Notes: a model not told the origin generated them from the sequence alone. Shown: positions 36,326-47,487, counted from the first letter of the stretch. The stretch is DNA of 64,000 bases from Lithobates sylvaticus (GCA_028564925.1 CM053028.1:628947250-629011249); one strand, 5' to 3'. A program made the numbers and translations.

Positions 36326-36655
36326 TAGGGATGGGCCCGGTGTTCGATTCAAACCCACGTTCGAATCGAGCACCGGGCGTTCGCCCGCTCGGCAAGCCCA
36401 GAACTATTTGGGCCGTTCGCATCACATTTGTGTGATGCGAGCGGCCCGCAATGCATTGCGCCAGTCGCAGTGCATTGCTGGCTGATGATTGGCCAAGCAT
36501 GCACTGTGACCCTGCATGCTTGGCCAATCACAGCCCCGGCAGTGAGGAGAGCAATAATTGGCTACAGGCAGGACGCCCCACTCTATAAAAGGACGCCGCG
36601 TCGGCGGCCTAGTGCACTCTGTTCCGGCTGTAATTGGGTTAGGAAGACTGATGAT
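36326..36655 (+). mobile_element. hAT 5' end (short derivative) with TATA box
   Basis: Starts TAGGGATGGGCCCGGTGTTC. The hairpin series is: a GGTGTTCGATTC/GAATCGAGCACC-type pair, TCGCATCACA/TGTGATGCGA, a GATTGGCCAAGCATGC pair, and half of the ATTGGCTACAGGC hairpin. TATAAAAG is at 36584-36591. It is cut off at 36655, where an opposite-facing foldback element begins. Confidence 0.65.
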
Positions 36656-36933
36656 TAGGGATGAGCCGAACAACCCCCCGTTCGGCTCGCACCAGAACCC
36701 GCAAACGGACCTAAAGTCCGTGCGAGCATTAGAACCCTATTAGTTATAATGGATGCGAACGTTCAAAGTCAAAAGTGCTAATTTTAAAGGCTAATATGCA
36801 TGTTAATGTCATAAAAAGTGTTTGAGGACCTGGGTCCTGCCCCAGGGGACATGTATCAATGCAATTTTTATTTTTTTTAAAACTGACGTTTTTTCAGGAG
36901 CAGTGATTTTAATAATGCTTAAATTGAAACAAT
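36656..36933. mobile_element. Foldback element B, left terminal part
   Basis: Begins TAGGGATGAGCCGAACA, the reverse complement of the end at 63943, and matches 63636-63943 in reverse for about 290 bases (for example CCTGCCCCAGGGGACATG). It continues at 55307 after the L1-e insertion, with TAAAAGTGTAATATTCT on both sides. Confidence 0.8.
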
Positions 36934-36949
36934 AAAAGTGTAATATTCT
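36933..36949. repeat. 17-bp target-site duplication of L1-e, left copy
   Basis: TAAAAGTGTAATATTCT; exact match to 55307-55323. Confidence 0.95.
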
Positions 36950-37092
36950 GGGGGGCGTGGCTAGCCAGCAGAGCGGATGGTCGCATACTAGCTCAGCTCC
37001 GTCAACCACCGGACTTAGAAGGCGGAATTGCAACGACTACAGCCCTCGTTTCAGGCTATAATTGCCCACATAGGGTGCGGGAACATCCCTAG

Positions 37093-38241
37093 ATGACATC
37101 TCGTAAGAGAAAAGACCTTACCCGGCCGGGTAAGATGACTGACTTCTTTGCTCAGCCGAGCCGACAGAAGGCCCAAGATGGCGCCGGCCACCGGAGCGAC
37201 GCCACACGCGGCCCTCACAATCAGACTCACCGCGCGGCGAACCAAGCGCGCCACAACAACAAAAATACAGAGGGACAGCGGCATCCATACTCACCTCCAC
37301 CGTCGGCCTCATCCAGTCCAGCGAAAAGCAGGCAAAGAACACAACAGGAGGACACGGAGAAGCTGGAGGTAAGCGCCCTTGACTCCTCACTAGACGACAC
37401 TAGGGAGTTGCAAGACTCCATAACCGAGTTCCCAACACTGAATCAACCAGTTATGGATACCACTCTCAAGGACATGTTAGTGTCCCTACGCACAACCCTG
37501 CATGCTGACATGTTAGCTATAACACAGCAGTTTAAAAAGGAGGTCACAGCGGTCTCAAGCAGAGTATCCCACATTGAAACAAAAATGGAGGACTTTACCG
37601 CCACATTCAATGACCTGGTGGACGCTCATAACGACAGAGAAGACGAGATTACCTCTATTAAAGAGAAATTAGCAGATTTAGAGGACAGATCGAGACGTAA
37701 CAACGTCAAAATCCGTGGAATACCCGAAACAGTTAAACCCCCAGAGTTAAAGGGGTACTTCACAAATCTCATGAAATTAGCGCTTACAGAAGCTCCCCTA
37801 GAGGAATTGTTAATTGACCGCATTCACAGACTGCCAAGGCCAAAAAACATCCCATCCCACCTGCCAAGAGACACAATAGTCAGAATACACTTCTACCACA
37901 TAAAGGACAGATTTATGGCGGTAACAAGGAAGAAGGAAGACCTACCGGACGAACTGGTGGACCTCTCATTCTTTGCAGACTTATCTGCATACACTATGCA
38001 AAGGCGCAGACAACTTGCGACGATTACCAAACCATTATACAACCACCATATCCCATACAAATGGTTGTACCCGGCTAAATTACTCATAACATATGAGGAC
38101 AGGCCACATATTGTGTCTACCGTAAAGGAAGGCATCCGCCTCATGAAAGAATGGCAGATTCTGGAACCCCAAGGTGACGAAAGAGACCCACCACACTCCC
38201 TGCCCTCCACCCGCACAAGCTCTGAAAATGAAACAGGCTGA
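37093..38241 (+). CDS. L1-e ORF1: RNA-binding protein
   Basis: Open over 382 residues from ATG 37093 (MTSRKRKDLTRPGKMTDFF). The N-terminus is basic and low-complexity. A long coiled coil (about residues 125-210; VSSRVSHIETKMEDFTATF, ITSIKEKLADLEDRSRRNN) leads into the RRM (NNVKIRGIPETVKPPELKG). The C-terminal domain has LLIDRIHRLPRPKNIPSHLP, FADLSAYTMQRRRQL and YKWLYPAKLLITYEDRPH. This is the usual ORF1 role: trimer formation and binding of element RNA. The 5' UTR is only about 140 bases. No break seen. Confidence 0.92.
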   Translation: MTSRKRKDLTRPGKMTDFFAQPSRQKAQDGAGHRSDATRGPHNQTHRAANQARHNNKNTEGQRHPYSPPPSASSSPAKSRQRTQQEDTEKLEVSALDSSLDDTRELQDSITEFPTLNQPVMDTTLKDMLVSLRTTLHADMLAITQQFKKEVTAVSSRVSHIETKMEDFTATFNDLVDAHNDREDEITSIKEKLADLEDRSRRNNVKIRGIPETVKPPELKGYFTNLMKLALTEAPLEELLIDRIHRLPRPKNIPSHLPRDTIVRIHFYHIKDRFMAVTRKKEDLPDELVDLSFFADLSAYTMQRRRQLATITKPLYNHHIPYKWLYPAKLLITYEDRPHIVSTVKEGIRLMKEWQILEPQGDERDPPHSLPSTRTSSENETG

Positions 38242-38664
38242 CATAACGAAACTGCAGCACTACTCTTCCGCCTGAAAGTCCGGAAAGACGAATCTTGCTT
38301 GAACCACACCAGTTTTGGTACCTGACTGACCGCTCTTCCCCCAAATATTAAGCGGTGTTTCACCAGCACGGATTCCACTGGAATCGCCAATTTATTTTTA
38401 CTCCAGTTTACCCGGTTGTTTTTTTTTATTTCCCTTCTCTTTCCCTCATACCCATTCCTCCCCCACCCTCCCTTTCACCCTCTATTGTTACAGGATCAGC
38501 ACTACAACTACCCGCGCTACATCCAGGTCGAGAAAGAAAATCCCTACAGCAACGTAAAGAAGTACAGATTCACCTAAGAACAGGAATCCTCACCACTCTG
38601 GACTTCCTCTCCCTATACTCATTGTTATACCACATCCTGAGGTACGTGCAAAACACAACACAGC
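38242..38664 (+). other. L1-e spacer between ORF1 and ORF2
   Basis: About 420 bases, T/C-rich in the middle (38400-38480), with no supported gene. It is much shorter than the 0.9-1.15-kb spacers of L1-c and L1-f. Confidence 0.7.
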
Positions 38665-40890
38665 ATGGCTTTTAAAATAGCCTCATTGAACGTCAAGGGC
38701 CTAAACAGCCCTCACAAAAGGCAAATGGCATGGAAAGAAGCCGGACGGCTTCGGAGTGACATAATTTGTTTCCAGGAGACACACTTTATGACGGGGAACC
38801 ACCCCGTATTCTCTAATCGCAATTACCCCCACACCTTTTTTGCTAACGGTCCGAAGAAAAAGGCAGGAGTAGCCATTGCGATTAAAGACTCAGCGAAATT
38901 CTCACTAACAGAATCATATGCAGACCCATCTGGAAGGTTCCTTATACTTGTATGTGAAATAGCAAAAACCAAGTACACAATAGTTAATGTATACCTGCCA
39001 AATGTCAAACAGAACCGCTTTCTACGGAAGATATGGAAAAAGATCACTGCTGTCAAACAAGGATATCTACTCATATGTGGGGACTTCAACTTAATCCCAA
39101 ATAAGGATCTTGACGTATCCTTTAAATCCCAGCAAAAATCTCGCAGACCTACCCTAGCGCAATTTATCCTGTCATCGGGTCTCCAGGATGTTTGGAGGTG
39201 CCAACATGCATCGGAAAAGGACTTTACTTTTTTTTCTAATGTTCACCACTCGTACTCACGTATAGACTTAATGCTGGTAGACAAATTTTTACTTCAGAAA
39301 ATCTCTCGCTCTGACATACATGTAATTACGTGGTCTGTTCACGCACCCGTTTCCATGAGCGTGGGGGATCGCCCTGCTGAAACTAGAGCTAACAGGTGGC
39401 GAAATGATGTATCATTAATGTCACAACCTGAAAATCTAAATAGACTTAAAACAGCCATGAAGGAATTTTTTGTTCTAAACTCACCTTCGGTAGCTGATCC
39501 CTTCACGCTCTGGAATACGCATAAAAGTTTCATGAGGGGCTTACTTATTCAATTAAGTGCTATAACCAAGAAGCAGAGGAGGCAGCGGCTCAACGATCTC
39601 TTAAGTAGAATAGAACAATTAGAAGCTTTGAACAAACAAATCACTACGCAAAAGGTGAGGGAATTACTGTTTCAAGCTAGACAGGAACTGCGCACACACC
39701 TGGTTTCCCAGCAAGAGAACCGCTTTCGTGCTCTGAAGGCAAACAGCTACCGTTACAACAACAAGGCGGGGAAATTGCTGGCAAACCAGCTGCAGGAAGA
39801 ACAGAAACAACAAAAAATTCATAGCATGCATAACCCCAAAACAAAACAAACAGTGTACAACCCCAAAGAAATTGCTGATGCCTTCAGCGATTACTACGAG
39901 GCTTTGTATAACCTCAAAAACGACCCTGACACACACCAACCATCTGACCAACTAATTTCGGACTTTCTAGAGTCCATCAATCTCCCAAAAGTACCTAATA
40001 CAGAATTGGACGTTTTAAACGCTCCCACGTCCATTACCGAAATCAGTAAAATTATTAAAAGTATGCCCCACAACAAATCTCCAGGCCCGGACGGTTACTC
40101 GTCCGAATATTACCGGTTATTCTGCAGTGAACTATCTCCTTACATGAAAGAGATCTTTGATGCCGCTGTGTCTAGTGCCTCATTCCCGAAAGAAATGCTA
40201 ACAGCCACTATAATTACCATACCTAAACCTGGTAAGGACCCCTCAACCCCGCAAAATTTCAGACCAATATCACTATTAAATGTTGATGTGAAGGTATATG
40301 CAAAATTGGTGGCCAACAGGCTTGCCTCCATCTTGCCGAGGTTAATCCACCAAGATCAGGTGGGCTTCGTGAAGGGGAGGCAGGCCAATGACGCCACTAG
40401 GAGACTAATAAACCTGATACACCTTGCCGAAAGAAGTGGGGGGCCTTCTCTGCTTCTTGCCCTGGACGCAGAGAAGGCCTTCGATAGGGTCCACTGGGGA
40501 TACCTATCCCAAGTATTACAGAAATTTGGAATTGTGGGTAGGATCCAACAAGCCATATTAGCTCTCTACTCGTCTCCATCTGCCTTTGTGTATACAGAGG
40601 GGATGTTCTCAAAAAACTTTAACATAACAAATGGCACACGCCAAGGTTGCCCCCTTTCGCCCATCATTTTTGCCATGATGATGGAACCACTAGCGGAAAA
40701 GATTAGACAGCATCCAGGAATCCAAGGAATCCTCTCGCATAAAACACAGCATAAAATTTCACTATTCGCGGACGATGTCATTTTGACACTATCCGACCCT
40801 TACTCTTCACTCACAGCAGCACACAATACGTTAGTCGCATTCAGTAAAATTGCGTATTACAAAGTGAACGAAAACAAATCTAATATTTTA
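38665..40890 (+). pseudogene. L1-e ORF2, N-terminal two thirds, interrupted by L1-f
   Basis: Open from ATG 38665 (MAFKIASLNVKGLNSPHKR). Endonuclease: CFQETHF, KKKAGVAIAIKD, ICGDFNLIP, YSRIDLMLV, and ITWSVHAPVSMS where relatives have SDH, so the final catalytic His motif looks altered (SVH). Reverse transcriptase: KSPGPDGYSSEYYRLF, NFRPISLLNVDVKVYAKL, DQVGFVKGRQANDATRR, LALDAEKAFDRVHW, GTRQGCPLSP, LFADDVILTL. It ends in YKVNENKSNIL, where L1-f sequence starts; a stop at 40959 lies in L1-f sequence. Confidence 0.9.
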
Positions 40891-41464
40891 TTTCATAATA
40901 TTTTTATTGAAAAACAAGTTTACAGTAACATCAAGAAAACAGAGGTAACTTTTTACTGAAAAACAAGTTTACAGTAACATCAAGAAAACAGAGGTAACTT
41001 TTACTGTTACAAACAATATACGAACATATTCAAAAGACAAACAGAGCGGGTGACATTGTAACATGAATACATCAGTAATTTTCTGAGGCAAGCTGAAGGA
41101 TATATCTGCATTTAGTTATAGTGTATCAGAGTCGTGAGTATAACGTAACTGTAACTGGGGTCAGGCCCCAACATGCACATGCACACCTTGGGTATGGGGT
41201 GCTCTATAATAAGGGAACGTGGTAACAGTGATAACGCTTGGGGTGTGGTTTTGTCCACACCCTATTTAGAGTTTCGGGTAGAGGCGAGGGGGGGGGGGGG
41301 AGGTAAAGAAGGGGAAGAGGAAAGAGAAAAAGAGAAAAAGGAAAGCGGGGAGGGAAAGAAAGGAAGAGAAAAGAGCAGAAGTATGAGGTTGAGTTCAGGT
41401 TTGGTCGAGTGGCTCCCAGGATCCAGTGGTTTCCCCCTGGTTGCGGGGAGGGTCAGAGAGCGTG
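40891..41464 (-). other. 3' UTR of L1-f with a 48-bp tandem duplication
   Basis: A block containing AAACAAGTTTACAGTAACAT and CAGAGGTAACTTT is present twice in a row (about 40911-41005). Purine-rich repeats fill 41285-41375. No gene. Confidence 0.8.
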
Positions 41465-44400
41465 TTAGGGTTCCAGGAGGAGTTTGTCGAAGTCGCTGGG
41501 AAGAAAATGTTCCGCCCAGGGGCGCCAGATTTTAAGGTGCTGAGGGGTTCTATCTAGTATCTTGGCCTCAATTTTGCTGTGTATCATAGCACGGGTGACC
41601 CTGTTTTTGACTTCAGTGATGCTGAGGTTGGGGGTCTTCCAGTTTCTTGCTATTGTCTGCTTAGCGGCTGTAGTGAGTTGCAGCAAGAGGCGTAATTGCG
41701 CCTTAGTGTAGTCCTGTGGTGTGTAATTTAGGATAGCCAGAGCAGGGTCTGGGGCGATGTTGTGTCCAAGTAGGGTTGATCCCATTTGGAATATGGTCGT
41801 CCAAAAACGTTGGACTATTGGGCAAGTCCACCAAATGTGAAGGTGGGTGCCTTGCTCACTGCAGCCTCTAAAACAATTCGGGGAATATGATGGGGTGAAC
41901 TTGGCAATTCTTGCGGGCACCAAGTACCACCGCATTAGCACTTTGTAGTTTGCTTCTGAGGCGATGATGTTCTGGGATGCTAGTTTGGTGTTCGACCAAA
42001 CAGTTAACCAATCCTCTGGGTCTAGGTCAATATTTAGGTCTTTAGACCATGCTGAGGCGTAGGGGGGTGTAGTCATGGGAGGGGAGGTCAAGTGTGTGTA
42101 CAGTCTGGAGATAATACCCGGGGCATGCGGGTCTGAATCACAGACATCTTCAAAGGGTGTTAGGCCCGTGTGGGCTATATTCAGGCCGAGGTTAGTACTG
42201 ATAAAATGAGAGATTTGGAGATAACGGAAGCACTCTCCTGGGGGCAAATGTGAGTGTGCCTGCAGGGTCGGGAACGGTATAACCGAGCCATGGGAGATTA
42301 GGTCTCGGAAGCGGTGCAGGCCTGCCTGTGTCCAGGTCTGGAAGGAGGATGGTTCGGTGAAAGCAGGGTAGAATAGTGGGTGGCCTATGAAAGAGAGGAG
42401 CGGGCGGTGAGGAGAAGCTAATTTAAATGTCCTAGATATCTTGTCCCAGAGCTTCAATGAGTGGAGAGTGACCGGATTGGTTGTGGGTCCCCGGTGTTGT
42501 GGGGGTAGCCAGAGCAAGTTGGATATAGAAATGGGGTGGGTGTCAATGGCTTCCAGTGCAACCCAAAGTGGGATTTCCGCTTTGGCATGATAGAGGGTTA
42601 GCTGGGCTAGTTGGGCTGCGTGAAAATAATGTACAAAGTTTGGTACTCCAAGGCCCCCTTGTAGTCTACTACGAAGTAAGACTGGCCTGGAAATTCTAGG
42701 TCTTTTAGTCCCCCATATATATTTAAACACCCGGTTTTGTATCACTCTGTGGAAATAGGCCGGGATTGGTGTCGGTAGTACTCTGTATAAATAAAGAAGT
42801 TTGGGAAGCAGTGACATTTTTACTGCGGCTATTCTTCCTAGCCAGGAGACACATAGCGGTAGCCAGGTGTTAAGCAGTGAAGTCATATGTTTCAGCATGG
42901 GGATATAATTCGATTGGAATAGGTGTGAGGGGTTGCTCGTGAGCTTAATCCCTAGATACGGGATTGAGCTGGAAGACCATTGAAAAGGGAAGTTGGCTTG
43001 CAGTAGTTGGAATTCAGATTGGGTTAGAGAGACATTTAATGCTCTGGATTTCGTCTGATTGACCTCTAGCCCAGAGACCGTGGCGAACTTCTCTAGGAGC
43101 TGTAAGAGGTTAGGGAGGGTAGTATGTGGAGACGTAACAAATAAAAGGGCATCGTCAGCGAAAAGGCATAGCTTGTGTGTGGTGTTGGCTATTTCTAGGC
43201 CCCGAATATCATGGTTAGACCTTATCAGGGAAGCTAAGGGTTCGATTATTAGGGCGAATATCAGGGGAGATAGGGGGCAGCCCTGCCGGGTACCTCTTTG
43301 AATCGGGAAGCAGTCTGATTTAAACCCTGAGTATTTCACGTATGCCTGGGGTTGTGTGTATAAGGCACTTATCCACTGGAGGAAGTTTGGGCCGAAGCCC
43401 CACTTCTGCAGGATGTAGTGTAAATATGGCCAGGACACCGTATCGAAGGCTTTCCTGATATCCAAGGACAAGAGGTGCATGGGGATATTGCGTGACTTAG
43501 CTATGTGTTGAAGGAGGATTATGCGGCGGATATTGTCACTGGCCTGCCTGCGGGGAATAAAGCCAACCTGGTCCTTGGATATCAGGTCACCTATGATTGG
43601 GTTGAGTCTCAGGGCTAGGATCTTGGCCAAAATTTTAATGTCCACATTCAGTAGAGATATGGGTCTGTAATTTGACCAGAGAGTATGGTCTGTGTTGGGT
43701 TTGGGGATCATGGCAATTATGGCCGTTAAAGTGTCGCGGCCAAATGATTGCTGCTTTAGTAGGGCGTTGAAGGAGTGGGTGAGGAGTGGGGCTAGGGTAG
43801 GGGCAAACTTTTTGTAGTAAGCGCCCGGAAGACCATCCGGGCCTGGGCGTTTATTGGGTTTGAGGGTTTTGATCGCTGCAAGAACTTCGTCTGTTGAGAC
43901 CGGTTCATCTATAGACTCACGATTGGCCTCCGACAGCTTGGGAATTGCTAGGTTGTGAAACAAAGTTTCAGATAGGTTGGGAGGAAGCGGTCCCTTTGAT
44001 TCATATAGTTTAGCAAGACGTTTGCGGAACTCAGAGAGCACCTTGATGGGGTTGCTGGTGATACAGTCGGGGGCCAACTTGAGCCTGATTGGGTTGTGAA
44101 TACGGTCTGGTTGACGAAGGCGGAGTGCTAAGAATGTATCCTGCTTGTTAGCTTTGGTATAAATTTTATGATCGGATCTGCGGATATATTTGTCCGCAGA
44201 TTCGGCCAGAAGGAGGTCTAACTCCAGTTTGCATTTATCAAGAATAGTTTTGTTGGTTTCTGTAGGGGAGGCTTGGAACTGTAGGTAGGAGGATTGGAAA
44301 TCGGATTCTAGGGTTTGGAGTTTAAGTCTTTTGAGTCTTTTAATTTGTGTGGCGACTGAAATACATTTGCCTCGAATTACCGGTTTGTGGGCTTCCCATA

Positions 44401-45250
44401 GTAGGATTGGGGAGATGTCTGGGGTATTGTTGTGCTGGAGGTATTCTTTAAGAGCAACTTGTATATCTATACAGTAAGACTGGTTAGTAAGGAGAGAGTC
44501 ATTCATGCTCCAAGATCTATCCCCAGATCTAGGGATCAGGGAGGAGACCGTGGTGATGACTGCACAGTGGTCTGACCAGGTGATGGGGTGTATAGAGGAG
44601 TGGAGCAATATGGGGGAGGATGCAACCGGGACAAAGATGTGGTCAATTCTAGAGAACGATTTATGCGGGTGAGAGTAGAAGGTGTAATTTTTCTTGAGTG
44701 GATTGCACTCTCTCCAAGAATCCAGAAGGGATGTTTGCTGTAGTAATTTACGAAATTGTAGGGAGGGGGAGAAGTGTTCCGGGGCATAAGGGGATTTATC
44801 GAGATGGGCATGTGTCACTAAGTTTGAGTCCCCACATATGAATAGAGTGCCTTTACAGTGTGTTCTAGTGACTTGGAATAAGTGTGAGAAGAAGGGGATT
44901 GGGTTGGAGTTTGGGGCGTAGTAGGAGACAAAAGTGGTTTCTATATCTTGTAGGAGACCAACTAGTATGATGTATCTACCATTCGGATCTTTTATTTCTT
45001 TTGTGAGGGTGAATGGAAGAGTATGGTGAAAGGCTAATAACACTCCCCTGTGTTTTGTGTCAGCGGAAGCTGTGTATACCCTGGGGTAACGAGTGCTAAA
45101 AAATTTAGGGGTATGGCGGGCTGAGAAGTGAGTCTCTTGCAATGCTATCACATCTGCTTTTAGGGTGGCAAAAGTTTGAAAAGCTTTGACTCTTTTGTTA
45201 GGTGAGTTCAGGCCCTTAACGTTAAGGGAGAGTATGTTTAAGGGGGCCAT
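41465..45250 (-). CDS. L1-f ORF2: intact endonuclease-reverse transcriptase
   Basis: Open over 1,261 residues from ATG 45250 (MAPLNILSLNVKGLNSPNKR). Endonuclease: ALQETHF, KHRGVLLAFHH, ICGDSNLV, FSRIDHIFV, WSDHCAVITT (all catalytic motifs present). Linker: LLWEAHKPVIRGKCISVATQ. Reverse transcriptase: RPGPDGLPGAYYKKF, NYRPISLLNVDIKILAKI, DQVGFIPRRQASDNIRR, LSLDIRKAFDTVSW, GTRQGCPLSP, LCLFADDALLF. Then SIPYLGIKLTS, VSWLGRIAAVKMSLLPKLLY and the zinc knuckle CFRGCSEQGTHLHIWWTCP. No stop or frame change. This is a normal, complete Tx1-like ORF2, and with ORF1 open the element could be mobile; expression is not shown. Confidence 0.95.
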   Translation of the reverse strand: MAPLNILSLNVKGLNSPNKRVKAFQTFATLKADVIALQETHFSARHTPKFFSTRYPRVYTASADTKHRGVLLAFHHTLPFTLTKEIKDPNGRYIILVGLLQDIETTFVSYYAPNSNPIPFFSHLFQVTRTHCKGTLFICGDSNLVTHAHLDKSPYAPEHFSPSLQFRKLLQQTSLLDSWRECNPLKKNYTFYSHPHKSFSRIDHIFVPVASSPILLHSSIHPITWSDHCAVITTVSSLIPRSGDRSWSMNDSLLTNQSYCIDIQVALKEYLQHNNTPDISPILLWEAHKPVIRGKCISVATQIKRLKRLKLQTLESDFQSSYLQFQASPTETNKTILDKCKLELDLLLAESADKYIRRSDHKIYTKANKQDTFLALRLRQPDRIHNPIRLKLAPDCITSNPIKVLSEFRKRLAKLYESKGPLPPNLSETLFHNLAIPKLSEANRESIDEPVSTDEVLAAIKTLKPNKRPGPDGLPGAYYKKFAPTLAPLLTHSFNALLKQQSFGRDTLTAIIAMIPKPNTDHTLWSNYRPISLLNVDIKILAKILALRLNPIIGDLISKDQVGFIPRRQASDNIRRIILLQHIAKSRNIPMHLLSLDIRKAFDTVSWPYLHYILQKWGFGPNFLQWISALYTQPQAYVKYSGFKSDCFPIQRGTRQGCPLSPLIFALIIEPLASLIRSNHDIRGLEIANTTHKLCLFADDALLFVTSPHTTLPNLLQLLEKFATVSGLEVNQTKSRALNVSLTQSEFQLLQANFPFQWSSSSIPYLGIKLTSNPSHLFQSNYIPMLKHMTSLLNTWLPLCVSWLGRIAAVKMSLLPKLLYLYRVLPTPIPAYFHRVIQNRVFKYIWGTKRPRISRPVLLRSRLQGGLGVPNFVHYFHAAQLAQLTLYHAKAEIPLWVALEAIDTHPISISNLLWLPPQHRGPTTNPVTLHSLKLWDKISRTFKLASPHRPLLSFIGHPLFYPAFTEPSSFQTWTQAGLHRFRDLISHGSVIPFPTLQAHSHLPPGECFRYLQISHFISTNLGLNIAHTGLTPFEDVCDSDPHAPGIISRLYTHLTSPPMTTPPYASAWSKDLNIDLDPEDWLTVWSNTKLASQNIIASEANYKVLMRWYLVPARIAKFTPSYSPNCFRGCSEQGTHLHIWWTCPIVQRFWTTIFQMGSTLLGHNIAPDPALAILNYTPQDYTKAQLRLLLQLTTAAKQTIARNWKTPNLSITEVKNRVTRAMIHSKIEAKILDRTPQHLKIWRPWAEHFLPSDFDKLLLEP

Positions 45251-46401
45251 TTCTGTGTGGTGGTGGGTTTTGTGTCCTGTAGGCTATGGTCACAGGGAGC
45301 CACTCGACCCAGGAAGATTAAGCAAATAGGGGAGAGAAGGTAGGAGCTAGAGGGGGGATTTAGAAAGGGAGCAAAGTAGAGGGTCGGACAGGGAATAGAG
45401 CAAGGCATTAGGCGGTAGAGTAACGGTACAAAGCGTCGGGTTGCCCGACAAGGTGGGGTGCTCGGATCCCGCAGCCGGAAGGAGGCTGAGGGGTGTGAGT
45501 ACCAGAGAGCGAGGGAGCAGTGACTGCTCCCCGCTGCAAATGGACAAAACAAAATTGCTATACAGCAAGGAGCAAAAAATAACAATCATAAGGTGAGTGA
45601 ACTGTTTTTGTTAAACTGGCTGTAGATTGTTCTGTAGAGTTGCCTAAGTATCTACACGAGTTAAGTAAGAGTCTCTCATCAAGGCTTGTATAGATATATA
45701 CCAACATTAGGAAATAAGGGCGGGAAAGGGGGGGGACGGGGGAGGGATGGGGAAGGGGGGGGGGGGGGGGGGGGGGAAGGGGACAAGAGTAAGGGGGAAT
45801 AATCCGGGGGTGTAGGAAAGGGGTATGGGGGAGGAGGGGGAGGGGAAGCAGGAGGGTAAGGTAGGGGGGACTGGGAAGGTTGGGGGTGAGGTAAGGGAGG
45901 GGGTGGGTATATATATGAGAGATTAGACAACAGGTAATGTGGTATTGCTTTCTGAGTAGAGTTACAGGGTTATGGTACTACATAACGGTTTTGAGGACCC
46001 CGCACTCCCTGCAAGGGGGTTAACCCCGCAGGGAGTGCAAGGTGTCAAAAAAGAAGCAGTTTCACATAAAATGTACACGTTTTCAGGTAATAATAAAGTG
46101 ATCTTTTAGTTATACGAACGTTGGATTGATGGTTAGTAATGGTGACTGAACCATAGAGGGCCGCCTAAAGGCGGGTTTGTGTCCAGGACTTGTTTGCTGG
46201 GTGTAGAGGCTACATACCCAGTCGTTGTCTTCTAGGTGTTGGTGGTCTGTGTTGAAGCCTGCTTGCTGAGTTGGAACTAGGAGAGCATTTCTCAATACGG
46301 GTTGGTGTAAAGTTCCAGAGCAGGGTATCGGGTGTCCATCAGGAACCTAGAAGAGAGACAAGCAGGACAAAACGACAGGGGGAAGAGATACAGTTATCTG
46401 T
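45251..46401 (-). other. L1-f spacer between ORFs
   Basis: Non-coding, strongly strand-asymmetric: G-rich on plus (a near-pure G run about 45757-45776, and purine blocks 45720-45910). The pentadecamer CCGCAGGGAGTGCAA lies near 46024, next to a partial inverted copy, GCACTCCCTGC. No gene. Confidence 0.7.
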
Positions 46402-47487
46402 TCAGCGTGGGGTGCGGGGCTTCTGGTTGGTGAACTGGTCACCCTCCTGGTATCGGGATGGAGTCCCTTTACGGATCGATGATGGTCCTGGTGGGTGGCG
46501 AAGTGGTGTTGCTGAGTATGGCATGGCCGGCATGCGGGCTGGAGTGCGTGGCATCATAGTTTCGGAGTGCTGGATTGAAGGTGCAAGGTGGAGGTTCTCC
46601 AGCAGCCGTTGCAGTGATTCTGGTGTGTTGCAAGAGTGCTGTTGACCTTGATAGGAGAACTGCAGTGCAAAGGGAAATTTCCATGTATATTTAAGCTGGT
46701 GTTGCATCAAGATCTGCAATTGCGGCTTCATGGCCCTTCGTTTGGCTATTGTTAGAGGGGCTAAGTCGGAGAAAAGCTGGTATTTGTGGCTTTGGAATAG
46801 GAGTTCTTCCTTCTTGCGGGCAGCTGTAAGGAGCTGTTCTTTAGTGCGGAAGTAATGTAACTTTACTATGATGTCTCGCGGGGGGCCATCGTTTTGGCGG
46901 CGAGTAAGGGCCCTGTGGACTCGATCAAATTCAAGCCTTTCAATGGGGATTGAGGGGGCCAGTTCTTGGAATAGAGCTGTCGTGAAAGATTGTGTGTCTT
47001 CCACCGTCTCAGGTATGCCACGCAGGCGGAGGTTGGACCTGCGGGAGCGGTTTTCGGCGTCCTCTAAACGGGAAAGCAGCGTTGCATTTTCCTCTCTAAG
47101 TGCAGCCTGTTCTTGGGTATGTTCCTGGAGGGTGAGTTCTATATCGTCCACCCTTGTTTCCAGGTCTGCGGTGCGCTGGCCTATCTCGCGGATCTCGCGG
47201 GACAGTCTGTTGGTGATTTGCTCAGATGTGCTTTTGAGGGCTTTCTGTAGCATGTTTTCCATATGTTGTAAAAAAGCACTTTGTGACATACCTGAGGGTG
47301 GCAGGGGTGGTGATCCTCCGATGTTAGAGTCGGTTTCATCCCCTTCGTCGCTGTCCGGTGGGTCCGGAGCAAGTGTGGCTGCGTGTTGTTTGGCGAGGGC
47401 CTTCGCCGCCATCTTGTAAGAAGCGCGGGCTAGTGCTTCCTTGATTGGTTTCGGCTTGTTTTTCCCCCTATGGCCCGTAAGAACCAT
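46402..47487 (-). CDS. L1-f ORF1: intact RNA-binding protein
   Basis: I prefer ATG 47487 (MVLTGHRGKNKPKPIKEALA). The longer open frame up to 47640 begins in the first bases of the element and would leave no 5' UTR. About 361 residues: a basic start, an acidic patch PDPPDSDEGDETDSN, a long coiled coil (IREIGQRTADLETRVDDIEL, EQAALREENATLLSRLEDAE), the RRM entry NRSRRSNLRLRGIPE, and a C-terminal domain (FDRVHRALTRRQNDGPPRD, FSDLAPLTIAKRRAMKP, YTWKFPFALQFSYQG). Open throughout. Confidence 0.92.
   Translation of the reverse strand: MVLTGHRGKNKPKPIKEALARASYKMAAKALAKQHAATLAPDPPDSDEGDETDSNIGGSPPLPPSGMSQSAFLQHMENMLQKALKSTSEQITNRLSREIREIGQRTADLETRVDDIELTLQEHTQEQAALREENATLLSRLEDAENRSRRSNLRLRGIPETVEDTQSFTTALFQELAPSIPIERLEFDRVHRALTRRQNDGPPRDIIVKLHYFRTKEQLLTAARKKEELLFQSHKYQLFSDLAPLTIAKRRAMKPQLQILMQHQLKYTWKFPFALQFSYQGQQHSCNTPESLQRLLENLHLAPSIQHSETMMPRTPARMPAMPYSATPLRHPPGPSSIRKGTPSRYQEGDQFTNQKPRTPR

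Noticed and set aside
45679-45930. Proline-rich open frame
   Set aside because: Reverse reading of a G-rich homopolymer region in the LINE spacer; no start context or conserved motif.
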